From: VRUE01 sp040901495
Lineage (GTDB): Bacteria; Actinomycetota; Thermoleophilia; Solirubrobacterales; 70-9
Reading direction: 5' to 3'
Length of the DNA stretch: 64,000 bases
Assembly (NCBI GenBank): GCA_040901495.1
Contig: JBBDYO010000047.1
Location: 1 to 64,000, forward strand
Numbering within the stretch: the first letter of the stretch is position 1; every line of letters starts with the position of its first letter. Shown here one piece after another: positions 1 through 8,438 of this stretch. The translations under genes were made by a program, and so were the position numbers. The notes under the pieces are model-generated. The model worked only from the letters and a program-made list of their open reading frames with translations. It was not told the DNA's origin and did not search any database.

Positions 1-37
1 GAACCGCAACCGCGGCCAGCAGGCCGGCGGCGCTCAC
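1..37 (-). CDS. partial N-terminus of a second Tad/type II secretion F-domain protein (TadC-like)
   Basis: A GTG at 37-35 overlaps the TGA stop of the preceding gene (GTGA arrangement) and opens a frame reading MSAAGLLAAVAV before the window edge. The identical overlap style through the whole operon, and the usual TadA-TadB-TadC gene order, suggest that this is the start of the TadC-type inner membrane platform protein. Only 12 residues are visible, so the identity rests on position. Confidence 0.4.
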   Translation of the reverse strand, partial: MSAAGLLAAVAV

Positions 38-891
38 TCGACCACCTTCGAGAGGCGCCGGATAGCGACAAATCCCGCGAGCTGAAGAACGGCGGCAAAG
101 GCCAGGAGGAACGCCGGGGCGGGTGCGCCCAGCACCTTGGCAAGAAAGCCCGGGTAGAGCAGCTCGGCGAAGAGGGCGCCGCCGGTCGGCATCGCGACGA
201 CCAGCAAGCCGGTGAAGCGGGCCTGCGCGGTCGCCGCGTGGGCGTCCTCGGCGACCCGGTCGCGCTCGGCGGCGCCTTCGCCGAAGCGGCGCAGCAGGCT
301 GGCCAGGTCTCCCCCCGCCAGTCGCTGGCTGAGCAGGGCGGCGGCGAAGGCATCAACCCGCGGCGAGCGCATGCGCCGGCGCCATTCCTCGACCGCATCG
401 ACGGTCGGTGCGCCCAGGTCGAGCTCTGCCCCGAGGCGTGCCAGCTCAACCGCGGCCGGACCGTCGAGCGAGCCCGCCGCGGCCGGCAGGGAAGCGCGCA
501 ACGACCGCCCCGCCGTCAGCGAGTCGGCGATAGCGACGGCGACATCCGGCAGGGCGCGCTCCACCGCGGACCGGTAGCGGCCGCGCCGGCTCGAGACCGC
601 CCATGCAGCAAGCGCCGGGCCGGCTACGGCCAGCGGGATGGCAACCATCGCCCCCGCCAGAAACCAACCACCGGCCAGGGCGGCGCCGGCCCCAAGCAGA
701 GCGAGGCGACGGCGCTCCAGGTCCGAGGGCGCGTAACCCTCACGCCCCGCCCGCTGCAGGGGCTCCAGCGCCAGCCGCAGCCAGCTTGCAGCGGCGGGGC
801 TCGCCAGCACCGCCTCCCGCACGGCCAGCGCCGTCAGCCCCCCAGCGATGGCGCCCGCCAGTAGGAGCAGGAGGCTCGGGTCGCCGCTCAC
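34..891 (-). CDS. tadB: type II secretion system F family protein, TadB-like pilus platform
   Basis: This 285-residue integral membrane protein is probably the inner-membrane platform of a Tad/Flp pilus machine, working with the CpaF/TadA ATPase encoded immediately upstream. There are hydrophobic segments near residues 5-22 and 65-95 and a pair at about 225-275. Between them lies the soluble F domain (about 108-215, with ALPDVAVAIADSLTAGRSL and a typical GGDLASLLRRFGEGAAERDR stretch). The start is GTG at 891, overlapping the TadA stop by four bases (GTGA). The next gene begins within its stop codon, which implies translational coupling. Length is normal for TadB. Confidence 0.85.
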   Translation of the reverse strand: MSGDPSLLLLLAGAIAGGLTALAVREAVLASPAAASWLRLALEPLQRAGREGYAPSDLERRRLALLGAGAALAGGWFLAGAMVAIPLAVAGPALAAWAVSSRRGRYRSAVERALPDVAVAIADSLTAGRSLRASLPAAAGSLDGPAAVELARLGAELDLGAPTVDAVEEWRRRMRSPRVDAFAAALLSQRLAGGDLASLLRRFGEGAAERDRVAEDAHAATAQARFTGLLVVAMPTGGALFAELLYPGFLAKVLGAPAPAFLLAFAAVLQLAGFVAIRRLSKVVE

Positions 892-2033
892 CGGGCCGAC
901 GAAGGGTCGGGCAGCGATCTGACCGCCGTTGCGCCGGCGGTCCGCACCACCTCGGCGATCTCGGTCACCAGCCTGGTCCCGTCCGAGCGACGCTCCAGGT
1001 GCACGACCAGGTCGATTCCCCGCTGGACCTGCGAGGCGATCGCCTCGTGCGGCAGGCCCACGCCCGCCATCAGGGCGAGCGTCTCGAGCCTGCTCAGGGC
1101 ATCGGCCGGCGAGTTGGCGTGAATGGTGGAGAGCGCGCCGTCGTGACCGGTGTTCAGCGCGGTGAGCAGGTCAAGCGCCTCGGCGCCCCGCACCTCGCCG
1201 ATCACGATCCGGTCGGGACGCATCCGCAGGGCGTTGCGCAACAGGTCGCGAATCGTCACCTCCCCCCTGCCCTCGACGCTGGGCGGCCGGCTCTCCAGCC
1301 GCACCACATGCGGCTGCTGGAGGCGAAGCTCGGCGGCGTCCTCGATCGTCACCACCCGCTCGCCCTCCGCGATGAAGCTCGAGAGGGCGTTGAGCATCGT
1401 CGTCTTGCCGGAGCCGGTGCCACCGCTGACCAGGACGCTGCGCCGGGCGGCGACCGCCTGGGCCAGCAGCTCGTGCTGCGCCTCTGTAAGCGAGCCGAGG
1501 CTGACCAGCTCTCGCGGGCCGGGACGCTTCGCGCCAAAGCGCCGGATCGAGAGCGTCGGCCCGTCGATCGCCAGGGGCGGGATCACGACGTTGACCCGGG
1601 AGCCGTCGGCAAGCCGGGCATCGACCATCGGGCTCAGCTCGTCGACGCGCCGTCCCAACGGAGCAAGGATGCGCTCGATCGCGTTGCGCAACTCGTCCTC
1701 GCCGGCGAACGCCACCCCAGCGGGCTCGATCCTCCCGCCTCGCTCCACATATACGCACCCGGGGCCGTTGACCATCACCTCCTCGACAGCGGCATCGGCC
1801 AGCAGGTCCTCGAGCGGCCCGAGCCCGACCGTGTCTCGAAGGATGCGGGCCGCGATCGCCTCGCGATCCGCGGTGCTCAGCAGCGCCGTCTCCCTCTCAA
1901 CCAGCTCATCGACCTCATCGGCGAGCTCTCCCGGCTGGGAGGCGCCCGTCGCGGCGCTGGAGCGACGCTGCTCGATCAGCCGAACCCGGAGCGAGTCCGC
2001 GAGCTCCTCGACATGCCGCTGCCTCGCCTCCAT
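888..2033 (-). CDS. tadA: CpaF/TadA family pilus assembly ATPase
   Basis: Hexameric secretion ATPase (CpaF/TadA/VirB11 class) that powers Flp pilus assembly. With the ATG at 2033 the protein has 381 residues. Walker A GGTGSGKTTMLNAL lies near residue 204, Walker B DRIVIGEVRG near 274, the Asp box region TIEDAAELRL near 229, and the His box TGHDGALSTIHA near 295. An upstream in-frame start at 2084 would run into the preceding gene; the ATG at 2033 sits one base after that gene's stop, so it is preferred. It is followed by TadB with a four-base overlap. Confidence 0.92.
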   Translation of the reverse strand: MEARQRHVEELADSLRVRLIEQRRSSAATGASQPGELADEVDELVERETALLSTADREAIAARILRDTVGLGPLEDLLADAAVEEVMVNGPGCVYVERGGRIEPAGVAFAGEDELRNAIERILAPLGRRVDELSPMVDARLADGSRVNVVIPPLAIDGPTLSIRRFGAKRPGPRELVSLGSLTEAQHELLAQAVAARRSVLVSGGTGSGKTTMLNALSSFIAEGERVVTIEDAAELRLQQPHVVRLESRPPSVEGRGEVTIRDLLRNALRMRPDRIVIGEVRGAEALDLLTALNTGHDGALSTIHANSPADALSRLETLALMAGVGLPHEAIASQVQRGIDLVVHLERRSDGTRLVTEIAEVVRTAGATAVRSLPDPSSAR

Positions 2034-2034
2034 C

Positions 2035-2691
2035 TCAGCCCACCGGAAGCAGGGTGAGCTTGCGAGCAAAGCTTTCGGCGGCAATCAGGCTCAGCGCCTG
2101 GCTCTTCGTCAGGCCGAGCGTCGCGGCGGCGAGCCCACCAGCGCCGGAGCCTTCGACCCCACGCCTCAGGGCAAGCAACGGCACGCCCGCCGCGGCGACA
2201 TAGGTGCGACCCGGCCCGGCGCCATCGGGTTCGGTGGTCACCACCACGTCCACCTTCGCGCCGGCCACGGTGGGCCCGGTCGCGAACAGGGCGTCGGCGC
2301 CGCTGACCAAGATCTCAACCGGACGACGGCCGCGACCCAAGCCGTTGGTGGCCGGGCTCCCCCGTCGCGGGGGACGCAGTTGCGCCGCCAAGAGATAGGA
2401 GCCCGCCGGCAGCATCGCCGCGGGGACGAGGCCAAGCGCTTCCTCCGGAACGACAAGCGCGCCGCTGGGAACGAACCGCTCCGGAACGCGGCGTACCGCC
2501 AGGCTCGAAGCGATGACCGCGGGGTCGATCCGCTCCCTGGCGGGAATATCGGCGCCGATGACAACGACTGGGCGCAGCGGCCCATAGCCACTGGCAACAC
2601 TCGACCCGTAACGATCGGCGATTCCGGCCGCTGCCGCCGCGGTGACCAGAGCGAGCAGAAAGAAGGCGAGCGCGCGGCCGCGCCGGCTCAT
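2035..2691 (-). CDS. SAF-domain pilus assembly protein, CpaB/RcpC-like
   Basis: A 218-residue protein with one N-terminal membrane anchor or signal segment (FFLLALVTAAAAAGIA) followed by a SAF-like region (VVVIGADIPARERIDPAVIA...RRVPERFVPSGAL, about 42-80) and a second half typical of the RcpC/CpaB fold. CpaB-type proteins act at the periplasm or cell-wall side of Tad pili. The gene lies between the sensor kinase (overlap of four bases) and TadA (one-base gap), so it belongs to the same transcript. It is shorter than Gram-negative CpaB, as is common in actinobacteria. Confidence 0.75.
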   Translation of the reverse strand: MSRRGRALAFFLLALVTAAAAAGIADRYGSSVASGYGPLRPVVVIGADIPARERIDPAVIASSLAVRRVPERFVPSGALVVPEEALGLVPAAMLPAGSYLLAAQLRPPRRGSPATNGLGRGRRPVEILVSGADALFATGPTVAGAKVDVVVTTEPDGAGPGRTYVAAAGVPLLALRRGVEGSGAGGLAAATLGLTKSQALSLIAAESFARKLTLLPVG

Positions 2692-3416
2692 GCGGCCAGC
2701 CCGGCTCCACTCGATGCCAGGGGCAGCTCAAGCACGGCGACCGACCCCGAGTCCGAGCAGCGCAGCACCAGCCGGCCTTCGTGAGCGGCGACGATTCGGC
2801 GCACCACGGCGAGCCCGTGTCCATGCCGGCGCCTACCCGCAAGGCGAGCAATCACATCGGCGGGCGTTTCCTCCCGCGACTCCGGCCGGGCGGCGCGCCC
2901 GGAATCCGTTACCGAGACTCGCAGCCGACCACTCTGGACCTGGGCTTCGACCGCGATCGACGGGCCTCCGTGCTCGATCGCGTTGACGATCAGGTTGTCG
3001 AGCGCCTGGGAGAGCTCGGACCGGTCGCCGTCGACGACCGCCCTGCCGGCACGCCAGCGCATCGTCAGCGAATCGCCAATGAGATTTGCTCGTGCCTTCC
3101 AGCGCCCGACCGCCGCTTCGACCAGGGGCTGCGCCGAGAGTTCCTCGCGCGTGCCCCGCGGAGCGCCGCCGTTGATCTCACAGTCGAGGCGTTCCAGGGC
3201 CGCCGCGGCGAGCTGTGCCGAGCTCTCGACGTGGCCGGCGCCAACGGGCCCTTGATCCGTCGCCAGGACGATCGCCTGCAGGGGGCGGCGCAACTCGTGG
3301 AGCGCCGCGTTCAGCGCGGTGCGCCTCCTGCCGGCGCGCAGCCCCTGAGCGGTGATCACCATCGCCAGCGAAGCGGCGATGGGCCAGGCGGCGCCGATGC
3401 TGATCAGGTCGCTCAT
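2688..3416 (-). CDS. sensor histidine kinase
   Basis: A 242-residue histidine kinase with a single N-terminal hydrophobic segment (residues 5-25) and no sizeable sensor domain. The H box is ALHELRRPLQA with the phospho-accepting His at about residue 40. The N box is DNLIVNAIEHGG, and the final G box is GHGLAVVRRIVAAHEG. A middle G1 element (TDSGRA) is weak. The ATG at 3416 overlaps the response regulator stop (ATGA), so it is chosen over a start 11 codons upstream. It is translationally coupled to the regulator and, by a four-base overlap, to the SAF-domain pilus gene. This suggests that it controls or is co-expressed with the Tad machine. Confidence 0.85.
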   Translation of the reverse strand: MSDLISIGAAWPIAASLAMVITAQGLRAGRRRTALNAALHELRRPLQAIVLATDQGPVGAGHVESSAQLAAAALERLDCEINGGAPRGTREELSAQPLVEAAVGRWKARANLIGDSLTMRWRAGRAVVDGDRSELSQALDNLIVNAIEHGGPSIAVEAQVQSGRLRVSVTDSGRAARPESREETPADVIARLAGRRRHGHGLAVVRRIVAAHEGRLVLRCSDSGSVAVLELPLASSGAGLAA

Positions 3417-4126
3417 CCATCCACCAGCCTGTATCCGACGCCCCAGCAATTGACCACGTAGAGCCCGTGCTCGGGGTCGAGTTTGCGGCGCAGCCGGCTG
3501 GCGTGCGAGTCGAGCGTCCGCGTACGGGCAGCGGTCCGGAAGCCCCAGACCTCACCGAGCAGCTCCCGCTTGGAGAAGACCCTGTGCGGCTCAGAGGCGA
3601 GGACGCGCAGGAGCGAAAACTCTTTGTTCGAGAGCTGGACCTCCCGCTCCCCCACCCACACCTTCCGCCGCGCCGGGTCGACCACCAACTCGCCCACGCG
3701 GCACGGGCCCTCGCGGCGCTCGCCGCGACGGCGCAGCACCGCGGCGATCCGCGCCCGCAGCTCGGGGTAATGGAAGGGCTTGACCAGATAGTCGTCGGCC
3801 CCGCACTCGAGACCGCGGACGCGATCCTCGGCTGCGCCGCGACCGGTGAGGACGATCACCGGAAGATTGGGGTCGAAGCGGGACCCGGCCTCATCCGCCT
3901 CGCGCAGCTCCCGCAGGACGTCCAGCCCCGCCGCATCGGGCAGCGTCAGGTCAAGCAGCATCAGGTCGGGCTGCTTGTAACGGCAGAGCCGCAGCGCATC
4001 GGAAGCGCTGGGCGCCGGCAACACCCCAAACCTGTCGGCAACCAGGTGGTCGCAAAGCAACTCGAGCGTCACCGCATCGTCCTCGCAGACCACGACACTG
4101 GCTATCTCGCGTTTCTGGGGAAGCAT
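3413..4126 (-). CDS. OmpR/PhoB family response regulator
   Basis: 237 residues: receiver domain 10-125 with the acidic pair EDD at 15-17, phospho-acceptor Asp at 59 (LMLLDLTLPD), switch Thr at about 94 (VLTGR) and Lys at 116 (DDYLVKPF). A C-terminal winged helix follows at about 145-235, with FSLLRVLASEPHRVFSK and the TLDSHASRLRRKL recognition helix. It is the first gene of the operon that continues into the kinase and the Tad genes. Cognate signal and targets are unknown. Placing a two-component system at the head of a Tad operon suggests control of pilus expression. Confidence 0.9.
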   Translation of the reverse strand: MLPQKREIASVVVCEDDAVTLELLCDHLVADRFGVLPAPSASDALRLCRYKQPDLMLLDLTLPDAAGLDVLRELREADEAGSRFDPNLPVIVLTGRGAAEDRVRGLECGADDYLVKPFHYPELRARIAAVLRRRGERREGPCRVGELVVDPARRKVWVGEREVQLSNKEFSLLRVLASEPHRVFSKRELLGEVWGFRTAARTRTLDSHASRLRRKLDPEHGLYVVNCWGVGYRLVDG

Positions 4127-4295
4127 CTATGCGTGTAAGGAGCGAGCCAGTCAATCTCTCCCCCCTGAGGCCGCCCGCTCCACGCACCGAGCAAGCACCC
4201 TGCGGCAATCGAGCGCACCGCAACCCGATCGCCCCTGCTGGACGAACGCGCTCGGGGCGGGCCCCTCGCGGGAGCGGATGGAGCCCCGATCGTGC

Positions 4296-4622
4296 TCACC
4301 GTGGCCCTCGCGCCGGCTGCGCGAGCTCGAGAACGGCATCGGCCCGGCGGTTGGCGACGAAGCATCGACTGGAGACGGCGCGGTGAACCGAAAGGGGAAG
4401 GCCGCGGTGGTCAAGGAAGACGATGTCAATCGGGAACCTCATCCCGAAGGTATGGACGCTGAAACAGCGGGGGATCAGCAATCCGGGGCCAGCCTCCTCG
4501 CGGTCGAGATACGCCAGGCCCAGCAGGCGGGCCCTGGGGCCCGTTGCCACGGGGACCTCTCGGCCAAAGAACTCGGCGGTCGGCAGACTGCTGAGCCGCG
4601 GCGCAATGCTTTCGGGTTGCAT
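4296..4622 (-). CDS. DUF192 family protein
   Basis: A 108-residue protein with the DUF192 signature: GLAYLDREEAGPGLLIPRC, then SVHTFGMRFPIDIVFLD, then a conserved tail. Function in the family is not established. Members are often secreted or sit near Tad pilus genes in actinobacteria, and this one lies directly upstream of the two-component/Tad operon on the same strand, 169 bases away. No signal peptide is seen with this start. The 169 bases between it and the response regulator hold no recognisable feature. Confidence 0.75.
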   Translation of the reverse strand: MQPESIAPRLSSLPTAEFFGREVPVATGPRARLLGLAYLDREEAGPGLLIPRCFSVHTFGMRFPIDIVFLDHRGLPLSVHRAVSSRCFVANRRADAVLELAQPARGPR

Positions 4623-4782
4623 GACGAGTTAAGCGGGGCGAGGGGCAAACTCGCCCCCACCCAAACCCCACGCGGTGCAAACGCTGTTTCAGGGATCACG
4701 CCAGGGGGCCTCGGGCTACGATGAACAGGCATGATCCAGCACCTGTTCGCGCTGGGCTTGCGCGAGCGGATGGGCTTCAACT

Positions 4783-5262
4783 GTGAATAGGAAGACAACT
4801 CAAAGAGGGAACTACGAGTCGGGGTCCGACTACGTGCTCGAGTACGGCGAGCTCCGCTTTGCCTTCAACGAGGAGGACTTCGGACAGCGCGTCGAGCAGG
4901 CCGCTGTCAAATTGGGCTTCGTCCAGCAGGGGCTGAGCCGCGAGGAGCTCGACGATCTGCTCGACCTGGCCGTGAATGGAGAGATCACCGAGCCCAACTC
5001 CGGCCTCGGCGATCACATCAACGAGAGCTGGGAGGACCTCGTTGGGCCCGCCAACCGCAGCCTCGTGCACTGGCTGCGGCGCCTCGTCTTCCGCGGCGCC
5101 TGGCTCGACCAGCGCGTAAAGGAGGGCGAGCTGGACGTCGTCTTCGACGAGCGCACCCAGACCTTCGGCTACGTCCAGCCAGATCGCAGCAGGGAGCTGA
5201 TCGAGCTCTCCAAAGAGCCTTCCTGGCGCCGCATCGCCTACCGGCGCCAAGAGTCTTACTAA
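4783..5262 (+). CDS. conserved hypothetical protein
   Basis: A 159-residue soluble, acidic protein that I do not recognise. It has an N-terminal mixed segment (VLEYGELRFAFNEEDFGQRVEQAAVKLGF), a helical middle and a short basic tail. The start is GTG at 4783; an in-frame TGA just upstream excludes a longer form. A 19-codon frame (4731-4790) overlaps its start in another phase and could serve as a coupling leader, but this is unproven. The gene is isolated between two minus-strand genes. There are no cysteines, membrane segments or catalytic motifs. Confidence 0.65.
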   Translation: MNRKTTQRGNYESGSDYVLEYGELRFAFNEEDFGQRVEQAAVKLGFVQQGLSREELDDLLDLAVNGEITEPNSGLGDHINESWEDLVGPANRSLVHWLRRLVFRGAWLDQRVKEGELDVVFDERTQTFGYVQPDRSRELIELSKEPSWRRIAYRRQESY

Positions 5263-5285
5263 GAACCTGCCCTAAGCCGCGACGG

Positions 5286-6137
5286 CTACTCGGGCTTCTC
5301 GACCGCCGCGACCACCGTCAGCGAGCCGCTTCCACCCTGGCTCAGCTTTCCGCTGGCGTCAAACAGCTCCTTGGCCGCGCCGGTGCCACCGTATGCCTCG
5401 GCAAAGCGGCTGAGCGAATCGATCAGGACGATCACGTTTTCTCCGCCATCGGCGCGGCGCACGGCCTGGGCGATCGCGTCGTCGGCGTGCCGAGCCTGGC
5501 CCGCGGCGACGATCTCGGCCTGCGGCACCTCACGCCTCCAGTCGGCCAGCTCCTCGGGGGTGGGGTCGGCCAGAAGCGCAATCGGGTCGGGGCCCTGCGA
5601 CGCCGTGGCCAGCTCGGCCGCGACCTCGCGCAGGAGCGCTGTGCACTCCTCCCTGCTCCCGGCGTAGACGACCGCTTGGCGCCCCGACATCGGCGGCAGC
5701 AGCAGATCGTGGACGCGAACGCCCTTGGGGCGCCGGCCCCAGCGACGGCGACGGCGTTTGCGTTTCGGGCGCCCGGGCTCAGACTGAGGCTGGGAAGCCT
5801 CGGGTTTGGGAGGTGACGGCGGGCTTGCCTCCGGTTTCCTTTGCCTGGTCGATCCGGAACCGCCGCTTTTGGGACCGGAAGACTCTGACCGGCGGCCACC
5901 ACCGCCACCGCCCCCCTGTCCGCCCCGGCTTCTCCTGCGCGGTGGGCGCTGGCGCGCGGGCCCACGGTCGGACGTGGGACCGCGGTCGGACGCTTGCTTC
6001 GGCGCGCCCCCTCCGCCGCCGCTCAGCTTCGCGATCAGCTCTCCGCGGGGCAGCATCCTGTAGCGCTCCACACCCGCATCGGCGGCTAGCGCGTGCAACT
6101 CGGCGAGGGACTTGGACTCCAGCTCAGATTTGTTCAC
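5286..6137 (-). CDS. Rho N-terminal domain protein with degenerate, truncated Rho ATPase-like domain
   Basis: 283 residues in three parts. Residues 1-40 match the Rho N-terminal helical domain (LESKSLAELHALAADAGVERY). Residues 41-138 are a Gly/Arg/Pro-rich, very basic linker. Residues 139-283 follow the Rho ATPase core in order: VHDLLLPPMSGRQ where Rho has its P-loop, LLADPTPEELADWRREV where Rho has its catalytic LIDERPEE region, VIVLIDSLSRFAEAY as Walker B, and GSLTVVAAVEKP at the end. The P-loop lacks the GKT/GKS residues, and the domain stops where Rho would continue to its R loop. It is therefore probably not an ATPase. The basic linker suggests RNA binding. Confidence 0.75.
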   Translation of the reverse strand: MNKSELESKSLAELHALAADAGVERYRMLPRGELIAKLSGGGGGAPKQASDRGPTSDRGPARQRPPRRRSRGGQGGGGGGGRRSESSGPKSGGSGSTRQRKPEASPPSPPKPEASQPQSEPGRPKRKRRRRRWGRRPKGVRVHDLLLPPMSGRQAVVYAGSREECTALLREVAAELATASQGPDPIALLADPTPEELADWRREVPQAEIVAAGQARHADDAIAQAVRRADGGENVIVLIDSLSRFAEAYGGTGAAKELFDASGKLSQGGSGSLTVVAAVEKPE

Positions 6138-6170
6138 GCGCGCAGGTTATTCAACCGGCGTAGTGGAGGC

Positions 6171-7847
6171 TCAGGAGCTCGCGCCGGCGGGATCGATCCC
6201 GGCCTCGGCCGCCGCGGCCGGCCAGGCCTCCGCCTCGCGCTCGATGCGCTCCTCCGACCAGCCCAGCTCCGCGCCGAGCACCTCGGCAACCGGGCGGGCG
6301 GCCTCGGCCGTCCGCAGCTGTGGCGCGGCGAGCAGCCCCAAGCGGGTTCGGCGGAGCAGCACGTCGGCGACGCAGCGGGCCTGCTCGAGACGGGCGGCGA
6401 TTGTCGCCTCCGCCAACAGGTCAGGGCGGCCCTCGACGATCGGCGCAGCCAGCTTCGGGTCCTCACGGGCAACGTTCAGGACGGCGCGCACCGCGTGCCC
6501 GTAGCGGAAGGCGAGCTGAGATAGCGACTCCTCCCCCACCCCCTCCGGCGCCTCCAGGTCCTCGGGGCGAGCCTCCATCCCGAGCGGGATCTCCGCCGTG
6601 TGGCAGGGCGCATCGCGGCCCTCGCGCTCGACCAGCCGGTCGACGGTTTGCTTCGCCATCCGCCGCCAGGTCGTCAGCTTGCCGCCGGTGATCGTCAGCA
6701 TCCCGGAAGAGGTCTCATATAGCTCCGCCTTGCGGGAGATGTCGACCGACTTCTTCGGGTCGCCGGTTGAGAGCAGAGGCCGCACTCCGGCGTAGGCACC
6801 GACCAGATCGTCCCGCGTCAGCGAAAGGTCGAAGAACGTATTGACCGCATCGAGCAGGTAGTCGATGTCCTCGCTGGCCGGCTGGGGGTGGTCGATGTCG
6901 CCATCGAAGTCGTTGTCGGTCGTGCCGACCAGGGTGCGCCCGTACCAGGGCAGCGCGAAGATCGCGCGGCCTTCGCCGGCCGGGACGATGCAGGCAGCGC
7001 TTCCGGTCGCAAGGTCGTTGCGGTCCAGCAGCAGGTGGGTGCCGCGGCTGGGCGTGATCCGCGGCACGTCCTCCTCCTCGAACACCTCCGGACGGATGCG
7101 GTCCGCCCAGACCCCGGTTGCGTTGACGACGTGGTCGGCTTCGACCTCGAAGCGCTCGCCCGACTCGGCCTCGACGAAGGCGACCCCGGACGCCCGGTCC
7201 TTGGTCGTCAGCACCTCGGTCACCTCGGCGCCGTTCAACATCACCGCGCCGAAGCGTTCGGCCTCCCCCAGGATGGTGAGGACCAGGCGCACGTCGTCGG
7301 TCTGGCAGTCGTAGAAGAGGTAGGCGTCCTTCGGGTCGCGAACCTCCAGCGCGGGGACCATCTCCAGCACCTCGTCGTGGTCGATCGTCCGGTGGCGGTC
7401 GGGGGACCAGTAGAAGTCCTCGTCCTCCTCCTTGGAGGACCGCATCTCCCGCCGGCCGCGACCGACCCGCGTCGTCGCCATCGCGTCGTACATGTTCAGC
7501 CCGAGCCCGAGCCCGCGCTGGCGACGCTCCTCGGCGAAGGCGGGGACGAGGAAGGGCGTCGGGTAGACGAGATGCGGCGCCAGCTGGACCATCAGCTGGC
7601 GCTCCAGCAGCGCCTCGCGAACAAGGCCGAGGTCGAAGTTCTGCAGGTAGCGGAGGCCGCCGTGGACCATCTTCGAAGAGCGGCTCGAGGTCCCGATCGC
7701 GTAGTCGCCGCGCTCCAGCAGCGCCACCGAGTAACCGCGCGAGGCGGCATCGAGGGCGACGCCGGAGCCGGTGATCCCGCCGCCGATCACGACGACCTCG
7801 AAGCGCTGTCCGGCAATCTCCTCCACCGCTGTGGCCCGGGTGAGCAT
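6171..7847 (-). CDS. glpD: FAD-dependent glycerol-3-phosphate dehydrogenase
   Basis: 558 residues. It oxidises sn-glycerol-3-phosphate to dihydroxyacetone phosphate and passes electrons to the membrane quinone pool. The FAD-binding Rossmann motif is VVVIGGGITGSGVALDAASR at about 19-38. The family motif SSRSSKMVHGGLRYL follows, a second conserved block is PSRGTHLLLD, and the C-terminal all-helical GlpD/GlpO domain starts near residue 420. Length is normal. The ATG at 7847 overlaps the upstream nitroreductase stop by one base (TGATG), so the two are co-translated. No glycerol kinase or facilitator is in the window. Confidence 0.95.
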   Translation of the reverse strand: MLTRATAVEEIAGQRFEVVVIGGGITGSGVALDAASRGYSVALLERGDYAIGTSSRSSKMVHGGLRYLQNFDLGLVREALLERQLMVQLAPHLVYPTPFLVPAFAEERRQRGLGLGLNMYDAMATTRVGRGRREMRSSKEEDEDFYWSPDRHRTIDHDEVLEMVPALEVRDPKDAYLFYDCQTDDVRLVLTILGEAERFGAVMLNGAEVTEVLTTKDRASGVAFVEAESGERFEVEADHVVNATGVWADRIRPEVFEEEDVPRITPSRGTHLLLDRNDLATGSAACIVPAGEGRAIFALPWYGRTLVGTTDNDFDGDIDHPQPASEDIDYLLDAVNTFFDLSLTRDDLVGAYAGVRPLLSTGDPKKSVDISRKAELYETSSGMLTITGGKLTTWRRMAKQTVDRLVEREGRDAPCHTAEIPLGMEARPEDLEAPEGVGEESLSQLAFRYGHAVRAVLNVAREDPKLAAPIVEGRPDLLAEATIAARLEQARCVADVLLRRTRLGLLAAPQLRTAEAARPVAEVLGAELGWSEERIEREAEAWPAAAAEAGIDPAGASS

Positions 7848-8356
7848 CAGTCGAGGAAAACCGTCGTCTCGGTCACAAGCGGCCGTTCCGGTGGAGCCTG
7901 CTCCTGGCGCGGCAGGCCAAGGTGAAGCAGGCCGACGAAGCGCTCTGCGGCCGACAGCTCGACCGCCAGGCGCCCCTCCTCGGTGCGCAGCAGCTCCGGC
8001 GTCCGCCAGTACCCGGCGAAACCGCGGGCGTGCGCGGCCAGCAGCACGATGTAGGAGGCGACGGCAGCGGCGTGCAGGTCCTCCTCGTCTTGGACCGGGT
8101 CGCCGCCGAGCAGACAGGAGACGACGATCAGCGTGGGAGCGCGATCGAGCTTGGCGGCGCCCTCCGGCCCAACCGCCTCCTTCAGCCGCTCCAGCGCCCG
8201 CGGCCCGACCACGCGGAAGCGCCAGGGAGCCGTCAGGTGATGGTTGGGCGCCCAGCGGGCCAGCTCGAGCAGCCCCTCGATCTCTTCCCGCTCCAATCGC
8301 TCCGCGCCGAATGCCTTATGGGTGCGGCGGGTCCGGATCGCGGTCTCAACGTCCAT
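7847..8356 (-). CDS. nitroreductase family protein
   Basis: A 169-residue FMN-dependent nitroreductase-fold protein. The N-terminal FMN-phosphate motif is AIRTRRTHKAFGAE, followed by LLELARWAPNHHLTAPWRF; the later segment AAAVASYIVLLAAHARGFAGYW is the conserved helix near the flavin. The chosen ATG at 8356 gives the canonical family start; longer frames upstream are out-of-frame readings of the neighbouring gene. The substrate is unknown. It is 82 bases downstream of the B12-type ECF operon and might be its last gene, but it lacks the extra length of the DMB synthase BluB, so I do not call it BluB. Confidence 0.88.
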   Translation of the reverse strand: MDVETAIRTRRTHKAFGAERLEREEIEGLLELARWAPNHHLTAPWRFRVVGPRALERLKEAVGPEGAAKLDRAPTLIVVSCLLGGDPVQDEEDLHAAAVASYIVLLAAHARGFAGYWRTPELLRTEEGRLAVELSAAERFVGLLHLGLPRQEQAPPERPLVTETTVFLD

Positions 8357-8438
8357 CCCCGCGAGGGTATAGACCGTCAACGCCGTTCCCCCATCGGCAG
8401 CCGACCCACTTCCGCACGATGGACGTTTCGAGGCGGGG

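Noticed and set aside
603..2057. Long plus-strand open frames opposite the Tad genes (also 1150-2784)
   Set aside because: They are antisense to well-supported Tad genes; composition is Arg/Pro/Gln-rich with no domain, as expected from high-GC shadow frames.
4731..4790. 19-codon leader peptide before the gene at 4783
   Set aside because: It overlaps the GTG start, but there is no amino-acid bias, terminator or known attenuator, so it is only mentioned in the gene entry.
7847..8356. BluB (DMB synthase) as the identity of the nitroreductase near the B12-type operon
   Set aside because: It is 169 residues and lacks the extended BluB features; general nitroreductase is the safe call.
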